Source: Bacteroidota bacterium (lineage in GTDB: Bacteria > Bacteroidota > Bacteroidia > Flavobacteriales > Flavobacteriaceae). From it: DNA of 64,000 nt. The translations under genes and the position numbers were made by a program. The notes below the pieces were generated by a model. That model worked only from the letters and a program-made list of their open reading frames with translations, was not told the origin of the DNA and searched no databases. The DNA is taken from NCBI GenBank assembly GCA_023387965.1, contig JAEWHE010000027.1, positions 1 to 64,000 of the forward strand, in the 5' to 3' direction. Positions 1 through 6,490 of the stretch are shown piece after piece. Each line of letters starts with the position of its first letter. Position 1 is the first letter of the stretch.

Positions 1-78
1 AATGAGCAGGGATAATCATGTTAGCGAAGCTTAATGCTTAAAGGGTTTGCCTATCTTATTCTGCTCATTTGTTCTTTC
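1..78. repeat. Inverted repeat / terminator-like hairpin at window edge
   Basis: The first nine bases (AATGAGCAG) are the exact reverse complement of CTGCTCATT at 61-69. The arms continue with partly complementary AT-rich bases, and a smaller AAGC...GCTT stem lies inside. A T-rich run follows at about 70-84, so this could be the 3' end of a transcript entering from outside the window. It does not match any RNA family I recognise. The stretch 85-115 is plain AT-rich sequence with nothing visible. Confidence 0.35.
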
Positions 79-115
79 TTTTTTATAAATTTTTAATTGG
101 TAAATTTAATATATT

Positions 116-254
116 GCAAACATAGGAGCGGTTTTGCGCAATAGCTGCCTATCTGCTCCGCAGAAAACATAGCGGTTTTTCAAATCTCGTCTTCCGCTTT
201 ACTTTTTTTCTTAAATTGCCGCCACGGTCGCAAAGCCACAGGACGTTATAGCCA
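116..254. repeat. attC-like site A (cassette boundary)
   Basis: The spacer before the first gene is an imperfect palindrome. A left arm ending GGTTTTGCGC (about 129-139) can pair with the right arm CGCAAAGCC at 229-237. The right end carries the core GTTATAGCCA at 245-254. The 30 bases at about 227-256 recur exactly in site H near 5552-5581. The terminal GTTATAGCCA is the exact reverse complement of TGGCTATAAC at 854-863, beyond the two genes that follow. That is the relation expected between the two ends of one integron cassette. Inference from geometry only; there is no integrase in the window. Confidence 0.55.
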
Positions 255-259
255 ATTTT

Positions 260-517
260 ATGAACGACACACTTAACGACTTTAAAGTAACGGACAGACA
301 AACTTTCATTAAGTTTCTTGACTTATTACGCAAGGACTTTTTGGACAATCCTGAAAGTTGGGAAAACAAAACATTGCCAGACTTTTTAGAAGCGTTAAGT
401 TCATACACAGAAGATATTCAAGGTTATTACGACAATATAAAACTAAATGTAAATGCTGACAAACCAGATTGGTCAACATTTGCAGACATTTTCAAGGGAG
501 CGACAATTTACGAGTGA
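260..517 (+). CDS. DUF7660-like small acidic protein
   Basis: An 85-residue soluble acidic protein of unknown function. The body reads as a helical stretch (TFIKFLDLLRKDF), then a WENKTLPDFLEAL segment, and it ends with the conserved-looking DWSTFADIFKGATIYE tail that I associate with the DUF7660 family. These proteins are about 80-90 residues long, so this copy appears full length. It starts six bases after the core of attC-like site A and is followed 11 bases later by the EF-Tu-like gene; both lie in one putative cassette. The family link is from memory of the tail motif. The role is unknown. Confidence 0.65.
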   Translation: MNDTLNDFKVTDRQTFIKFLDLLRKDFLDNPESWENKTLPDFLEALSSYTEDIQGYYDNIKLNVNADKPDWSTFADIFKGATIYE

Positions 518-528
518 AGCAAAAACAT

Positions 529-849
529 ATGCGGACTGACGACTTGATAATTGTGAAAGCCAAAATCACAATGAAAACTACTGAAGAAGGTGGACGACAA
601 TCTGGTTTTAAATCAGGTTACAGACCAAATCACGTATTTGAAATGCCGGACAATTTGAAAGACTTGAGAACTTATATTGGTGACATACAGTTTGACGACC
701 AAGATTTAATAGAACCTGGAGAAACTAAAATTGTGACAGTAAGATTTTTGAAAGTGCCGGAAATAGAAAAATATATTACGGTAGGACAAAAGTGGTTTAT
801 CAATGAGGCTGCAAGGTCTTTAGGAATTGGGGAAATTTTGGAAACATAA
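529..849 (+). CDS. EF-Tu domain-like mini-protein
   Basis: A 106-residue protein when started at ATG 529. A longer reading from 469 would overlap the upstream gene by 49 bases and adds a tail unlike the family. The sequence matches the C-terminal beta-barrel of elongation factor Tu: VKAKITMKTTEEGGR, then SGYRPNHVFEM, IEPGETKIVTVRFL and a VGQKWFINEAARSLGIGEI ending. It has no GTPase domain. Stand-alone proteins of this kind are known in Bacteroidota as EF-Tu-like hypothetical proteins; no function is established. It is the second gene of the first cassette-like unit, and its stop lies five bases before the left arm of site B. Confidence 0.7.
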   Translation: MRTDDLIIVKAKITMKTTEEGGRQSGFKSGYRPNHVFEMPDNLKDLRTYIGDIQFDDQDLIEPGETKIVTVRFLKVPEIEKYITVGQKWFINEAARSLGIGEILET

Positions 850-853
850 AAAC

Positions 854-989
854 TGGCTATAACAGTGGTTTTGCGCTATTGCTGCTTTAAGTTATGAAAT
901 TGCATTTTTATTTCCTAATTTGTTTCGTCCAGCAGTGCGAACTCAGTTTCAATTTCCGCAACCATCGCAAAGCCATAGGACGTAATCTG
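854..989. repeat. attC-like site B
   Basis: The spacer begins TGGCTATAAC (854-863), complementary to the core of site A. It continues GTGGTTTTGCGC, which pairs with CGCAAAGCCATAGG at 966-979. Inside, TGAAATTG and CAATTTCC give a second imperfect stem. The right core is degenerate (CGTAATCTG instead of CGTTATAG). About 130 bases of the site are closely related to site H at 5444-5579, including the shared central segment with GTTATGAAATT and GCGAACTCAGTT. The two-arm palindrome with bulges is the architecture of attC sites. Confidence 0.55.
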
Positions 990-1014
990 AAATTGTAAAC
1001 TAACTTTCTCTTAA

Positions 1015-1710
1015 ATGAAAATACTTTTGACAATTATTGTTTTTTCAGCCTTTTTAACATCATGCTCTGTAACCCAAAATCAGAAAAACAATCTCCAAAA
1101 TCAATTAACTGAAATTTTAAAATCAGATCAAGATTTAAGAGAACTTTTCACGCCAAATTTAACTTTACAAAGGAAAAATGAAATCTTGCAGACCTATGAT
1201 ATTAGCGAAAGTGAATTTCAAAAACAAGGTTGGAAATTAACTGAAAAAAATGACAGTATCAACTTAATTAAGACTGAAAAAATAATTAAAAAGTATGGTT
1301 ATCCTGGACAGGAACTTGTGGGAACAGAATTAAATACTGCAGTTTGGTATGTAATCCAACATTCAAAACTTCCAGTTATCGAGAAATATTTTCCTTTAAT
1401 AAAAAAAGCAAATGAAAATGGAGATTTAAGTAAGAGGCATATTGCTATGATGGAAGACAGAATGCTTATGTATCAAGGAAAAGAACAAATTTACGGAACT
1501 CAAGGAGCAGGAAGACTATTTGTAAATCCGGAAACACAAAAGGAAGAATGGACTAATTTTATTTGGCCAATTAAAAATCCTGAAAAAGTAAATGAATTAA
1601 GAAATTCTATGGATATCAAAATGTCAATTGAAGAATATGCGAAATCTATGGGAATTGATTATTCAAAAAAATATACAATTGAAGAAATAAATAAATTGAC
1701 AAAAAAATAG
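1015..1710 (+). CDS. DUF6624-like lipoprotein
   Basis: A 231-residue protein with a lipoprotein signal (lipobox LTSC, Cys17), so it is probably anchored to a membrane facing the periplasm or outside. The C-terminal half contains TAVWYVIQHSKLPVIEKYFP, then a DRMLMYQGKEQIYGTQ block and an IWPIKNPEKVNELR block. These are the hallmarks of the DUF6624 family as I remember it. No enzymatic function is established. It occupies a putative cassette by itself between sites B and C, on the same strand as its neighbours. The start gives a clean signal peptide and begins 26 bases after the site B core. Confidence 0.65.
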   Translation: MKILLTIIVFSAFLTSCSVTQNQKNNLQNQLTEILKSDQDLRELFTPNLTLQRKNEILQTYDISESEFQKQGWKLTEKNDSINLIKTEKIIKKYGYPGQELVGTELNTAVWYVIQHSKLPVIEKYFPLIKKANENGDLSKRHIAMMEDRMLMYQGKEQIYGTQGAGRLFVNPETQKEEWTNFIWPIKNPEKVNELRNSMDIKMSIEEYAKSMGIDYSKKYTIEEINKLTKK

Positions 1711-1717
1711 AGCAGCT

Positions 1718-1859
1718 CGCGACAACAAAAAGTTGCCAAAAGCGGGGCTGAAGTTCTTCGGTTAAGCATTTGTGCAAGGTTCAATGGGTAGTAATTTTAT
1801 TGACTTTTATGCTAAAAATCCCCGCCTTCGGCAAGCCCCGAAACGTTATGCGGCATACT
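1718..1859. repeat. attC-like site C
   Basis: The right end is CCCCGAAACGTTATGCGGC with core GTTATGC at 1845-1851. A left block AGCGGGGCT at 1741-1749 can pair with AAGCCCCG at 1833-1840, and a GACAAC motif at 1721-1726 could be the inverse core. The 15 bases 1845-1859 pair at 13 of 15 positions with the reverse complement of 2715-2729, after the next gene. That is again cassette-like. Confidence 0.5.
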
Positions 1860-1877
1860 ATCAATCCATTTAAAACA

Positions 1878-2714
1878 ATGAAAAGAATAATCAAAACATT
1901 ATTTTTGTTTCTATCGTTAATTTGCTTTTGTTCTGCAAAGTCTCAAACAACCAAAGACATTGTAAAGCGAATAGCCAAAATTAATATCGTTGAAGTCGAA
2001 GGCGCGAATATCTCGAAAGAAAATGAAAACTATACTAATTTTAGGATTCTTAGGGAAAGAGCCACTACCCCTGAATTGGTTGAATTATTAGAGCACCAAA
2101 ATTCAGTAGTAAATGTATATTCTAGTTATTCGCTAATTGATCGATCATATGATGAAATTCCAAGGATTTATAAAAAATTTCTAGAAAACGACAAGTTTGT
2201 CGAAACCCAAAAAGGATGTAATGGCGGACAAGATAAAGTTTCTAGCGAAATCTACCATCACTATTGGAATTCAGTAAGTTATGAAGCTAGAGAGACTGAC
2301 AAAGTTCTTAATGTTTTAGACAGCATTACATTATACAGCGAAAATTCGGATTGGCTGCTAATATTGAGAGCGTTGGAAAATAGAGTTTATCCAAAAAGTT
2401 ATAATAAACAAATTGAATTCTTAGCTTTTGAAAAAAATAATCGCGACGCCATCTTTTATCTTTTGAATTGGTACAAAGCTGAATATCGAAATCAGTTAGA
2501 AAACGCGTTACTTACTTATTTAGAACAAACAAAATTCGAAGATGTTGGGGTAACCCAATATTACGATACAATAGAGGAAATTTTTAAATTTCGCAACGAA
2601 GTCAACAAAGAGAAAATCGTGGTCAAACTAAAAAACGATGAGTTTTGGAAAATCCATAAATCCCTTTTTATTGGATTGCTACAGAAGAATGGAATCTATG
2701 AAAATATGGATTAG
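1878..2714 (+). CDS. Secreted protein of unknown function
   Basis: A 278-residue protein starting at ATG 1878, which gives a normal signal peptide (MKRIIKTLFLFLSLICFCSA). An upstream in-frame ATG at 1770 lies inside attC-like site C and is unlikely to be used. The mature part is rich in Glu, Lys and Asn and mostly helical by eye. A short segment (NSDWLLILRALENRVYP) and the repeated helical pairs around residues 150-230 vaguely suggest HEAT-like or TPR-like repeats, but I recognise no family. It is the only gene between two complementary 15-base ends (1845-1859 and 2715-2729). Confidence 0.7.
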   Translation: MKRIIKTLFLFLSLICFCSAKSQTTKDIVKRIAKINIVEVEGANISKENENYTNFRILRERATTPELVELLEHQNSVVNVYSSYSLIDRSYDEIPRIYKKFLENDKFVETQKGCNGGQDKVSSEIYHHYWNSVSYEARETDKVLNVLDSITLYSENSDWLLILRALENRVYPKSYNKQIEFLAFEKNNRDAIFYLLNWYKAEYRNQLENALLTYLEQTKFEDVGVTQYYDTIEEIFKFRNEVNKEKIVVKLKNDEFWKIHKSLFIGLLQKNGIYENMD

Positions 2715-2880
2715 AGTACGCCACATAACACTGGCTAAGCAATCATTGCTGACTGGTTTCTGACCGGAGCATCGCGCATCACTAAAAAGTGCTATCTTGC
2801 CGATACAACGCAGTCCGCTGGAATCGCGAATTCGATTACTGGCGACAACTTACAAGTAATCCTCCAAACTCGTATTAAAT
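2715..2880. repeat. Half attC-like site D
   Basis: The gene stop is followed directly by AGTACGCCACATAAC (2715-2729), the imperfect complement of the core at 1845-1859. It continues ACTGGCTAAGCAATCATTGCTG, which resembles the left arms of sites A, B and H. I cannot find a matching right arm with a GTTR core before the next gene at 2879, so the site looks eroded or recombined. Confidence 0.4.
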
Positions 2881-3355
2881 GATAATCGGAAATAAAGAAA
2901 TATTTGCTGTAGAGTTTAAAACCGAAAACGATAACCCAAAAATGGGTTATGCCAAGTTATGGATTCAGAATAATTTTTTGGGAACCATTGAGGATTTAAT
3001 TTTTTTACATGGCTATTTAATTGGGCTTCTTGATCAAATTCTCAGGTCGAAACCAATACCTTTTGAAATTGAGAATAAAACCAAAAAAGATATCTTTCAA
3101 TTAGTAAAATCAACTGACGATCAAAGATCAGATTATGCTCTAATAGGCTCAACATTTGTCGATGATTTTGAAACGTATTCATTTGAAAACAATAAGACTA
3201 TTTTCATCATTTGGAAGCTAAGAACTGACCAAGAGATGATTTTTGAAGAACTAAAAAACTATAGTACTGATGTTCATTTCGCTAGCGTTTCTAAAACAGA
3301 TGTAGAAAAAGTAAAGGAGAAATTATTGATTGAGATAGCTAAGACCATCATATAA
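2879..3355 (+). CDS. Imm42-like immunity protein (tentative)
   Basis: A 158-residue soluble protein with no signal peptide. The N-terminus (MIIGNKEIFAVEF followed by an acidic stretch and YAKLWIQNNFLGT) resembles the opening of Imm42-type immunity proteins of polymorphic toxin systems. The middle has GTIEDLIFLHGYLIGLLDQIL and the C-terminus is a lysine-rich helix. No toxin gene lies beside it, so if the call is right it would be an orphan immunity gene, a common kind of cassette cargo. The family assignment is uncertain and rests only on the N-terminal pattern. The gene itself is well supported by length and position. Confidence 0.55.
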   Translation: MIIGNKEIFAVEFKTENDNPKMGYAKLWIQNNFLGTIEDLIFLHGYLIGLLDQILRSKPIPFEIENKTKKDIFQLVKSTDDQRSDYALIGSTFVDDFETYSFENNKTIFIIWKLRTDQEMIFEELKNYSTDVHFASVSKTDVEKVKEKLLIEIAKTII

Positions 3356-3357
3356 AG

Positions 3358-3469
3358 ACCTTTAACCTCAATTGCGGAGTTTTCGGTAAATTGACGCTTT
3401 GTTTTCACAAGGAATTTTTTATCTTGGCAGATGATTCTCTATCCGCTTTGATCCCCAAAACGCTTAGTG
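3358..3469. repeat. Degenerate spacer, possible attC remnant E
   Basis: CTTTAAC at about 3360 could be an inverse core, and CCCCAAAACGCTTAGTG at 3453-3469 resembles the right arm of site I (CCCGAAACGTTAGTGG). No convincing long pairing joins the two. It is listed because its position between same-strand genes matches the other sites. Confidence 0.25.
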
Positions 3470-3518
3470 AAATAACTTTAGCGGTCATGCACCCAAAATG
3501 TAACTTAATAAAACATAC

Positions 3519-3851
3519 ATGAAAAAAAGCTTTTTAAAAATAATTCCACTTTTTGCCTTAACAATATTATCTGCAAAAATTTTAAATTGGTTTTTTAATT
3601 TTTCTGACACAACGAATAATATAATAAATTCATTGATGTTTACTCTGATTGGAGTGTCATTCCTAATTTTTAGTTTCAATTTTAAGAACACATTATTTAA
3701 AATTATAGTAATTGTTTGTGGTTTATTTTTGATGATTTGGAATTTTTTGCCTGAAAAAAATTATCTTACATTTATTGGTATTTTAGCAATTGTAATTCCA
3801 ATGCTTATTGGTAAATTTTCTGAAGAAACTAAAGAAATAATGCTTGGTTAA
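3519..3851 (+). CDS. Small integral membrane protein
   Basis: A 110-residue very hydrophobic protein with about four predicted membrane segments: residues 7-26, 34-52, 60-77 and 84-101. It has short polar loops and a charged C-terminal tail (KFSEETKEIMLG). No family is recognised; small four-helix membrane proteins of this type are common cargo in cassette arrays and may be immunity proteins, but that is speculation. It stands alone on the plus strand between degenerate spacers. The overlapping minus-strand reading is a shadow. Confidence 0.65.
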   Translation: MKKSFLKIIPLFALTILSAKILNWFFNFSDTTNNIINSLMFTLIGVSFLIFSFNFKNTLFKIIVIVCGLFLMIWNFLPEKNYLTFIGILAIVIPMLIGKFSEETKEIMLG

Positions 3852-3860
3852 TAAAAATTT

Positions 3861-4026
3861 ACGCTACAAATAACATAGGTTTATTCCGTATAATCGCTTC
3901 TCATCTTATATTTTTTTTACTAATTTAACAATCTGGAAAAGCTTTTTGCTTTGTATCTGAAATTCCTGAACTTTTGTCTTTCGAATCCCTGCACTTCGCC
4001 AAAAAGCCGAAATGTTGTGCATAATG
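3861..4026. repeat. attC-like site F
   Basis: The left part ATAACATAGGTTTATTCCG (3870-3888) is partly complementary to the right end GCCGAAATGTTGTGCATAATG (4006-4026), which carries the core GTTGTGC at 4014-4020. The interior is AT-rich. Pairing is weaker than in sites A, B and H. Confidence 0.4.
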
Positions 4027-4035
4027 AAGTAAACT

Positions 4036-4857
4036 ATGAGAAAAATCACCTTAATAATTTCATCACTTGTTTGTTTGACTGCTTTTTCGCAGACAAACTT
4101 ATTATCAGAATTCCAGAAAGCAAATATTCTACTCCAAACGAATAATATAGATTCAGCTTACGTCAAGTTTAAAGATTTGGAGAAAACTCTTCCAAAAAAT
4201 GACACGCTTTATCTTCATTCATTGTGGTATTATACGATGACTGTAAGTGAGTTGGAAAGAGACAATCGCTTAAAGGAAAAATTTGATAAATCTCTATCGT
4301 TTGGGCTCGAAGCACTAGAAGCAATTGAAAAAGGAATTAATTATTTCGATGATGAATTTGCGAAACGCAAATATTTCATGATCAAAAATATAATTGTTTC
4401 ACATTTTGGATTGGGAAAGTTTGAAGAAGGAAAAAAATGGAAGGAAAAATTATATTTGGCAAAATCTAAAAATGAACTTCCCGAAGGCTTAGACGAATAT
4501 TTCAATTTTGATTATTTTACATATAACAACAAAAATATCTGGGGATATGAATGGTTTGCAGCGTTACCGAAAGATCGATTTTCGAGTAGCTTTTCAAAAG
4601 TAGTTTATTATATTTTTAGTACAGATGAAAACGGTGCAGACAAGGATCAATTATATAGGTTTCAGGTTCTAATGTTTCATGGCTCAAACATGAAATTTGA
4701 TTATGTTCTAACCAAAAGATTAGAAACTGCTCAAAATGAATTTAGTGGAACTCTGTATGCATACACGTATAATGAAAACATAGATTATCCTCAACTTCAA
4801 CTCGATATAAAAGAAATCCTGAAAGGAAATATTCGACAAGTTGGCGACAAACAATAA
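4036..4857 (+). CDS. Secreted protein of unknown function, TPR-like
   Basis: A 273-residue protein with a signal peptide (MRKITLIISSLVCLTAFSQ, predicted cleavage after residue 19). The N-terminal half has a helix-turn-helix rhythm (EFQKANILLQTNNIDSAYVK, then KDLEKTLPKNDTLYLH) that resembles one or two TPR units. The rest is rich in aromatic residues (YFNFDYFTYNNKNIWGYEW). No known family or catalytic motif is visible. The start sits ten bases after the core of site F. The stop is followed by site G. Confidence 0.7.
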   Translation: MRKITLIISSLVCLTAFSQTNLLSEFQKANILLQTNNIDSAYVKFKDLEKTLPKNDTLYLHSLWYYTMTVSELERDNRLKEKFDKSLSFGLEALEAIEKGINYFDDEFAKRKYFMIKNIIVSHFGLGKFEEGKKWKEKLYLAKSKNELPEGLDEYFNFDYFTYNNKNIWGYEWFAALPKDRFSSSFSKVVYYIFSTDENGADKDQLYRFQVLMFHGSNMKFDYVLTKRLETAQNEFSGTLYAYTYNENIDYPQLQLDIKEILKGNIRQVGDKQ

Positions 4858-4863
4858 CGCACT

Positions 4864-4973
4864 TGTAGTTAACTGAAACAAATGATTTCTTAACTCCTAA
4901 ATGAATCACGAAGCGTACTCAGTTCCATTGTCCAACGAACTGTTGCCTGAGTCGCAAAATGTTAGCTACAATG
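4864..4973. repeat. attC-like site G
   Basis: The left end TTGTAGTTAAC (4863-4873) pairs with the right end GTTAGCTACAA (4961-4971) at all but one position, giving an outer stem. GTCGCAAAATG precedes the right core as in sites A and H. The right core GTTAGCT (4961-4967) is the exact reverse complement of AGCTAAC at 5445-5451, after the next gene. Confidence 0.5.
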
Positions 4974-4994
4974 CATATTAACGAAATCTTTAAC

Positions 4995-5450
4995 ATGAAC
5001 ATTTTTTCATACCTAAAAGAGCTTTTTGGAAAGTCTAAAACTACTTCCAAAGATATTTTGCAAATTCAAAGAGAAGGCGCTGAACTTGCTGTAGAAAAAG
5101 CAAAAGTTTATAATTTAAAATTGAATTACACTGACAAATCAATAGAAACTGTTGAAAAAATATTAAGAATTATAGGAAAAGAATACTCTCTAAATAGTAG
5201 GAATACTGACATAGGCGGATTATCAATAATTTTCGGATTATACATTATAGAAGTGATCGAACGAAATCACGAGAAAGGGTTTTTGCAAAGAAAGTTATTA
5301 GGTACGGAACACGACGATTTTCCATATTATTGGAAAGGAAATTTAATCTTTCCTTGTAACTGGGTTCAAAATAAAATTAAAAATATGAGTAGTACAGATA
5401 TTTCATTGATTTATAATAACGTTATTCTAGAAAAAGTACACTCCAGCTAA
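4995..5450 (+). CDS. Hypothetical cytosolic protein
   Basis: A 151-residue protein. ATG 4995 is preferred over 4959, because 4959 lies inside the right arm of attC-like site G. The first 30 residues are basic and amphipathic (FSYLKELFGKSKTTSKD). The central part (GGLSIIFGLYIIEVIERNH) and the GNLIFPCNWVQNKI segment resemble the core of small DUF3806-like proteins, but I would not assign the family. Its stop codon lies within the next inverse core (AGCTAAC, 5445-5451), so the gene fills its cassette almost completely. That is typical of cassette genes. Confidence 0.7.
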   Translation: MNIFSYLKELFGKSKTTSKDILQIQREGAELAVEKAKVYNLKLNYTDKSIETVEKILRIIGKEYSLNSRNTDIGGLSIIFGLYIIEVIERNHEKGFLQRKLLGTEHDDFPYYWKGNLIFPCNWVQNKIKNMSSTDISLIYNNVILEKVHSS

Positions 5451-5579
5451 CAGCGGATTTGGGCTATTGCTGCATTAAGTTATGAAATTCGTTTTTATTT
5501 TTTAAATTCGTTCAGTCCAGCCGAGCGAACTCAGTTCCAATTTCCGCAACAGTCGCAAAGCCACAGGACGTTATAGCCA
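5444..5579. repeat. attC-like site H
   Basis: This is the best preserved copy together with site B. The left arm is AGCTAACAGCGGATTTGGGC (5444-5463), with the inverse core overlapping the stop codon of the upstream gene. The right arm is CGCAAAGCCACAGGACG followed by GTTATAGCC at 5570-5578. About 30 bases of the right arm are identical to site A, and the interior matches site B. The repeated copies with different flanks argue for a recombination site rather than a gene-specific element. Confidence 0.55.
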
Positions 5580-5633
5580 ATACTTCAACACGTTTAGCTT
5601 ATAAAATCAGCTAGAAATTAATTCGGAAAAAAG

Positions 5634-5813
5634 ATGACAAAACAGAAAGGAATAATTTTATCCATTTCGTCAACACTATTAGGCTTTACATTAAATGCCT
5701 TGGCTTGGTCAATATTGCCTGGACCAACATTTAGTACTTTAGGATTGTTACTTGGAATAGGCTTGTTCATTTTTGGTATTGTTATGCTCATAATAAACCT
5801 AAACAAAAATTAA
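5634..5813 (+). CDS. Small two-helix membrane protein
   Basis: A 59-residue protein. It has two hydrophobic stretches, about residues 7-28 (ILSISSTLLGFTLNALAW) and 34-55, and a short Asn-Lys tail, so it should be a helical-hairpin membrane protein. It starts after site H and overlaps the next short reading frame by one base at TAATG, suggesting translational coupling. No family is recognised. Support is the clean start-stop, a coding-like hydrophobic pattern and the fit between two recombination-like spacers. Confidence 0.55.
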   Translation: MTKQKGIILSISSTLLGFTLNALAWSILPGPTFSTLGLLLGIGLFIFGIVMLIINLNKN

Positions 5814-5902
5814 TGGAAAATGTAGATTTTATAGAAATTGACATACTAGGCAACTATTTTGGAAAAGGTGGGAAAATTATAATAAGTTTGACATCTAATT
5901 AG
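5813..5902 (+). pseudogene. Very short ORF, possibly a truncated gene
   Basis: A 29-codon reading frame that overlaps the previous stop (TAATG). It could be coupled to the membrane-protein gene. The product (starting MENVDFIEIDIL) matches nothing I know. It ends just before a REP-like repeat, so it may be the 5' remnant of a gene cut by that element. Low confidence. Confidence 0.2.
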
Positions 5903-5906
5903 GATT

Positions 5907-5934
5907 CCCCGCTCCCGCGAATCCTTCGCGTGGC
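5907..5934. repeat. REP-like element, copy 1
   Basis: CCCCGCTCCCGCG followed by AATCCTTCGCGTGGC. CGCGA and TCGCG form a 5-bp stem with a 5-base loop. A slightly longer version (CCCGCGCGAATCCTTTCGCGTGGC) lies at 7355-7385. Both sit immediately after the 3' end of an island gene, where the left arm of an attC-like site would be expected. Confidence 0.6.
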
Positions 5935-5995
5935 TTATCCGTAAAAGAAATTAGGAAAATAAATTTCAGTCATGACAAAACAAGATATTCCCCAC

Positions 5996-6067
5996 GCTGG
6001 CGCAAGCATCACGCTTGTGTCCACTTTACATATTAACAATGGGTACGAGCGTGACGCTCGCACCAGC
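5996..6067. repeat. REP-like inverted repeat
   Basis: GCTGGCGCAAGCATCACGCT (5996-6015) and the reverse complement of 6047-6067 (GCTGGTGCGAGCGTCACGCT) match except at a few transitions, with about 30 bases between them. Each arm is itself nearly palindromic (AGCGTGACGCT). This is the form of REP/BIME palindromes mobilised by REP-associated tyrosine transposases in many bacteria; no such transposase is in the window. Together with copy 1 at 5907 and site I, it accounts for the gene-free stretch from 5903 to 6284. Confidence 0.6.
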
Positions 6068-6106
6068 AAATGGAAATAATTTTTAAAGGAACCTATCGAT
6101 AAAAAC

Positions 6107-6236
6107 ATTACATAACATGGTTTTGCGTGATCGCTTTTTTATTTTTACGTGTTCACGAAAAACGTTTATCTTTAACAGAAAATAATCTGTTCGCTGGCTT
6201 CACAACTGCGCAAAGTCCCGAAACGTTAGTGGCAAG
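6107..6236. repeat. attC-like site I
   Basis: The left part ACATAACATGGTTTTGCG (6110-6127) pairs with the right part CGCAAAGTCCCGAAACGTTAGT (6209-6230): TTTGCG with CGCAAA, and AAC with GTT, with bulges. The right core is GTTAGTGGC at 6225-6233. The matching end after the next genes is missing and is replaced by the REP-like copy at 7355. Confidence 0.5.
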
Positions 6237-6284
6237 CGCATCAGCGACCAGAATTAACAACATGACATTAACATATAAATAATA

Positions 6285-6488
6285 ATGAAAAAAATTATAA
6301 TTGAGCTGACCGAAAAACAACATGCTGAAATGATAGAATATATTGCGAAAGGAAATACTTTAAATTTGGACAATGAAACATTTTCGGGATATGGCATAAA
6401 TCTAAATACTTGTGAGCTTGGAGATTGGCTTGAAATCGACTTCAATGGCGTCTTAAATCTTGGAGACGTAACTTGGAAAATCGAATAA
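6285..6488 (+). CDS. Small hypothetical protein
   Basis: A 67-residue acidic soluble protein that starts MKKIIIELTEKQHAEMIEYI, resembling the regular strand-helix start of small DNA-binding or antitoxin-like folds. No HTH or RHH signature is clear. It is followed two bases later by the uracil-DNA-glycosylase-like gene, so the two probably form one transcript and one cassette. No family is recognised. A toxin-antitoxin or immunity role is possible but unsupported. Confidence 0.6.
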   Translation: MKKIIIELTEKQHAEMIEYIAKGNTLNLDNETFSGYGINLNTCELGDWLEIDFNGVLNLGDVTWKIE

Positions 6489-6490
6489 AA

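Noticed and set aside
1770..1877. Upstream start at 1770 for the secreted protein ending at 2714
   Set aside because: The extension is coded by the attC-like site and hides the signal peptide that begins at 1878.
3951..4145. Plus-strand 64-codon frame overlapping the start of the gene at 4036
   Set aside because: It is out of frame with the gene at 4036, crosses site F and has no protein-like features.
5618..5806. Minus-strand 62-codon frame opposite the 59-residue membrane protein
   Set aside because: It is the shadow of the plus-strand gene 5634-5813; the plus frame has a clear hydrophobic two-helix pattern and the right orientation.
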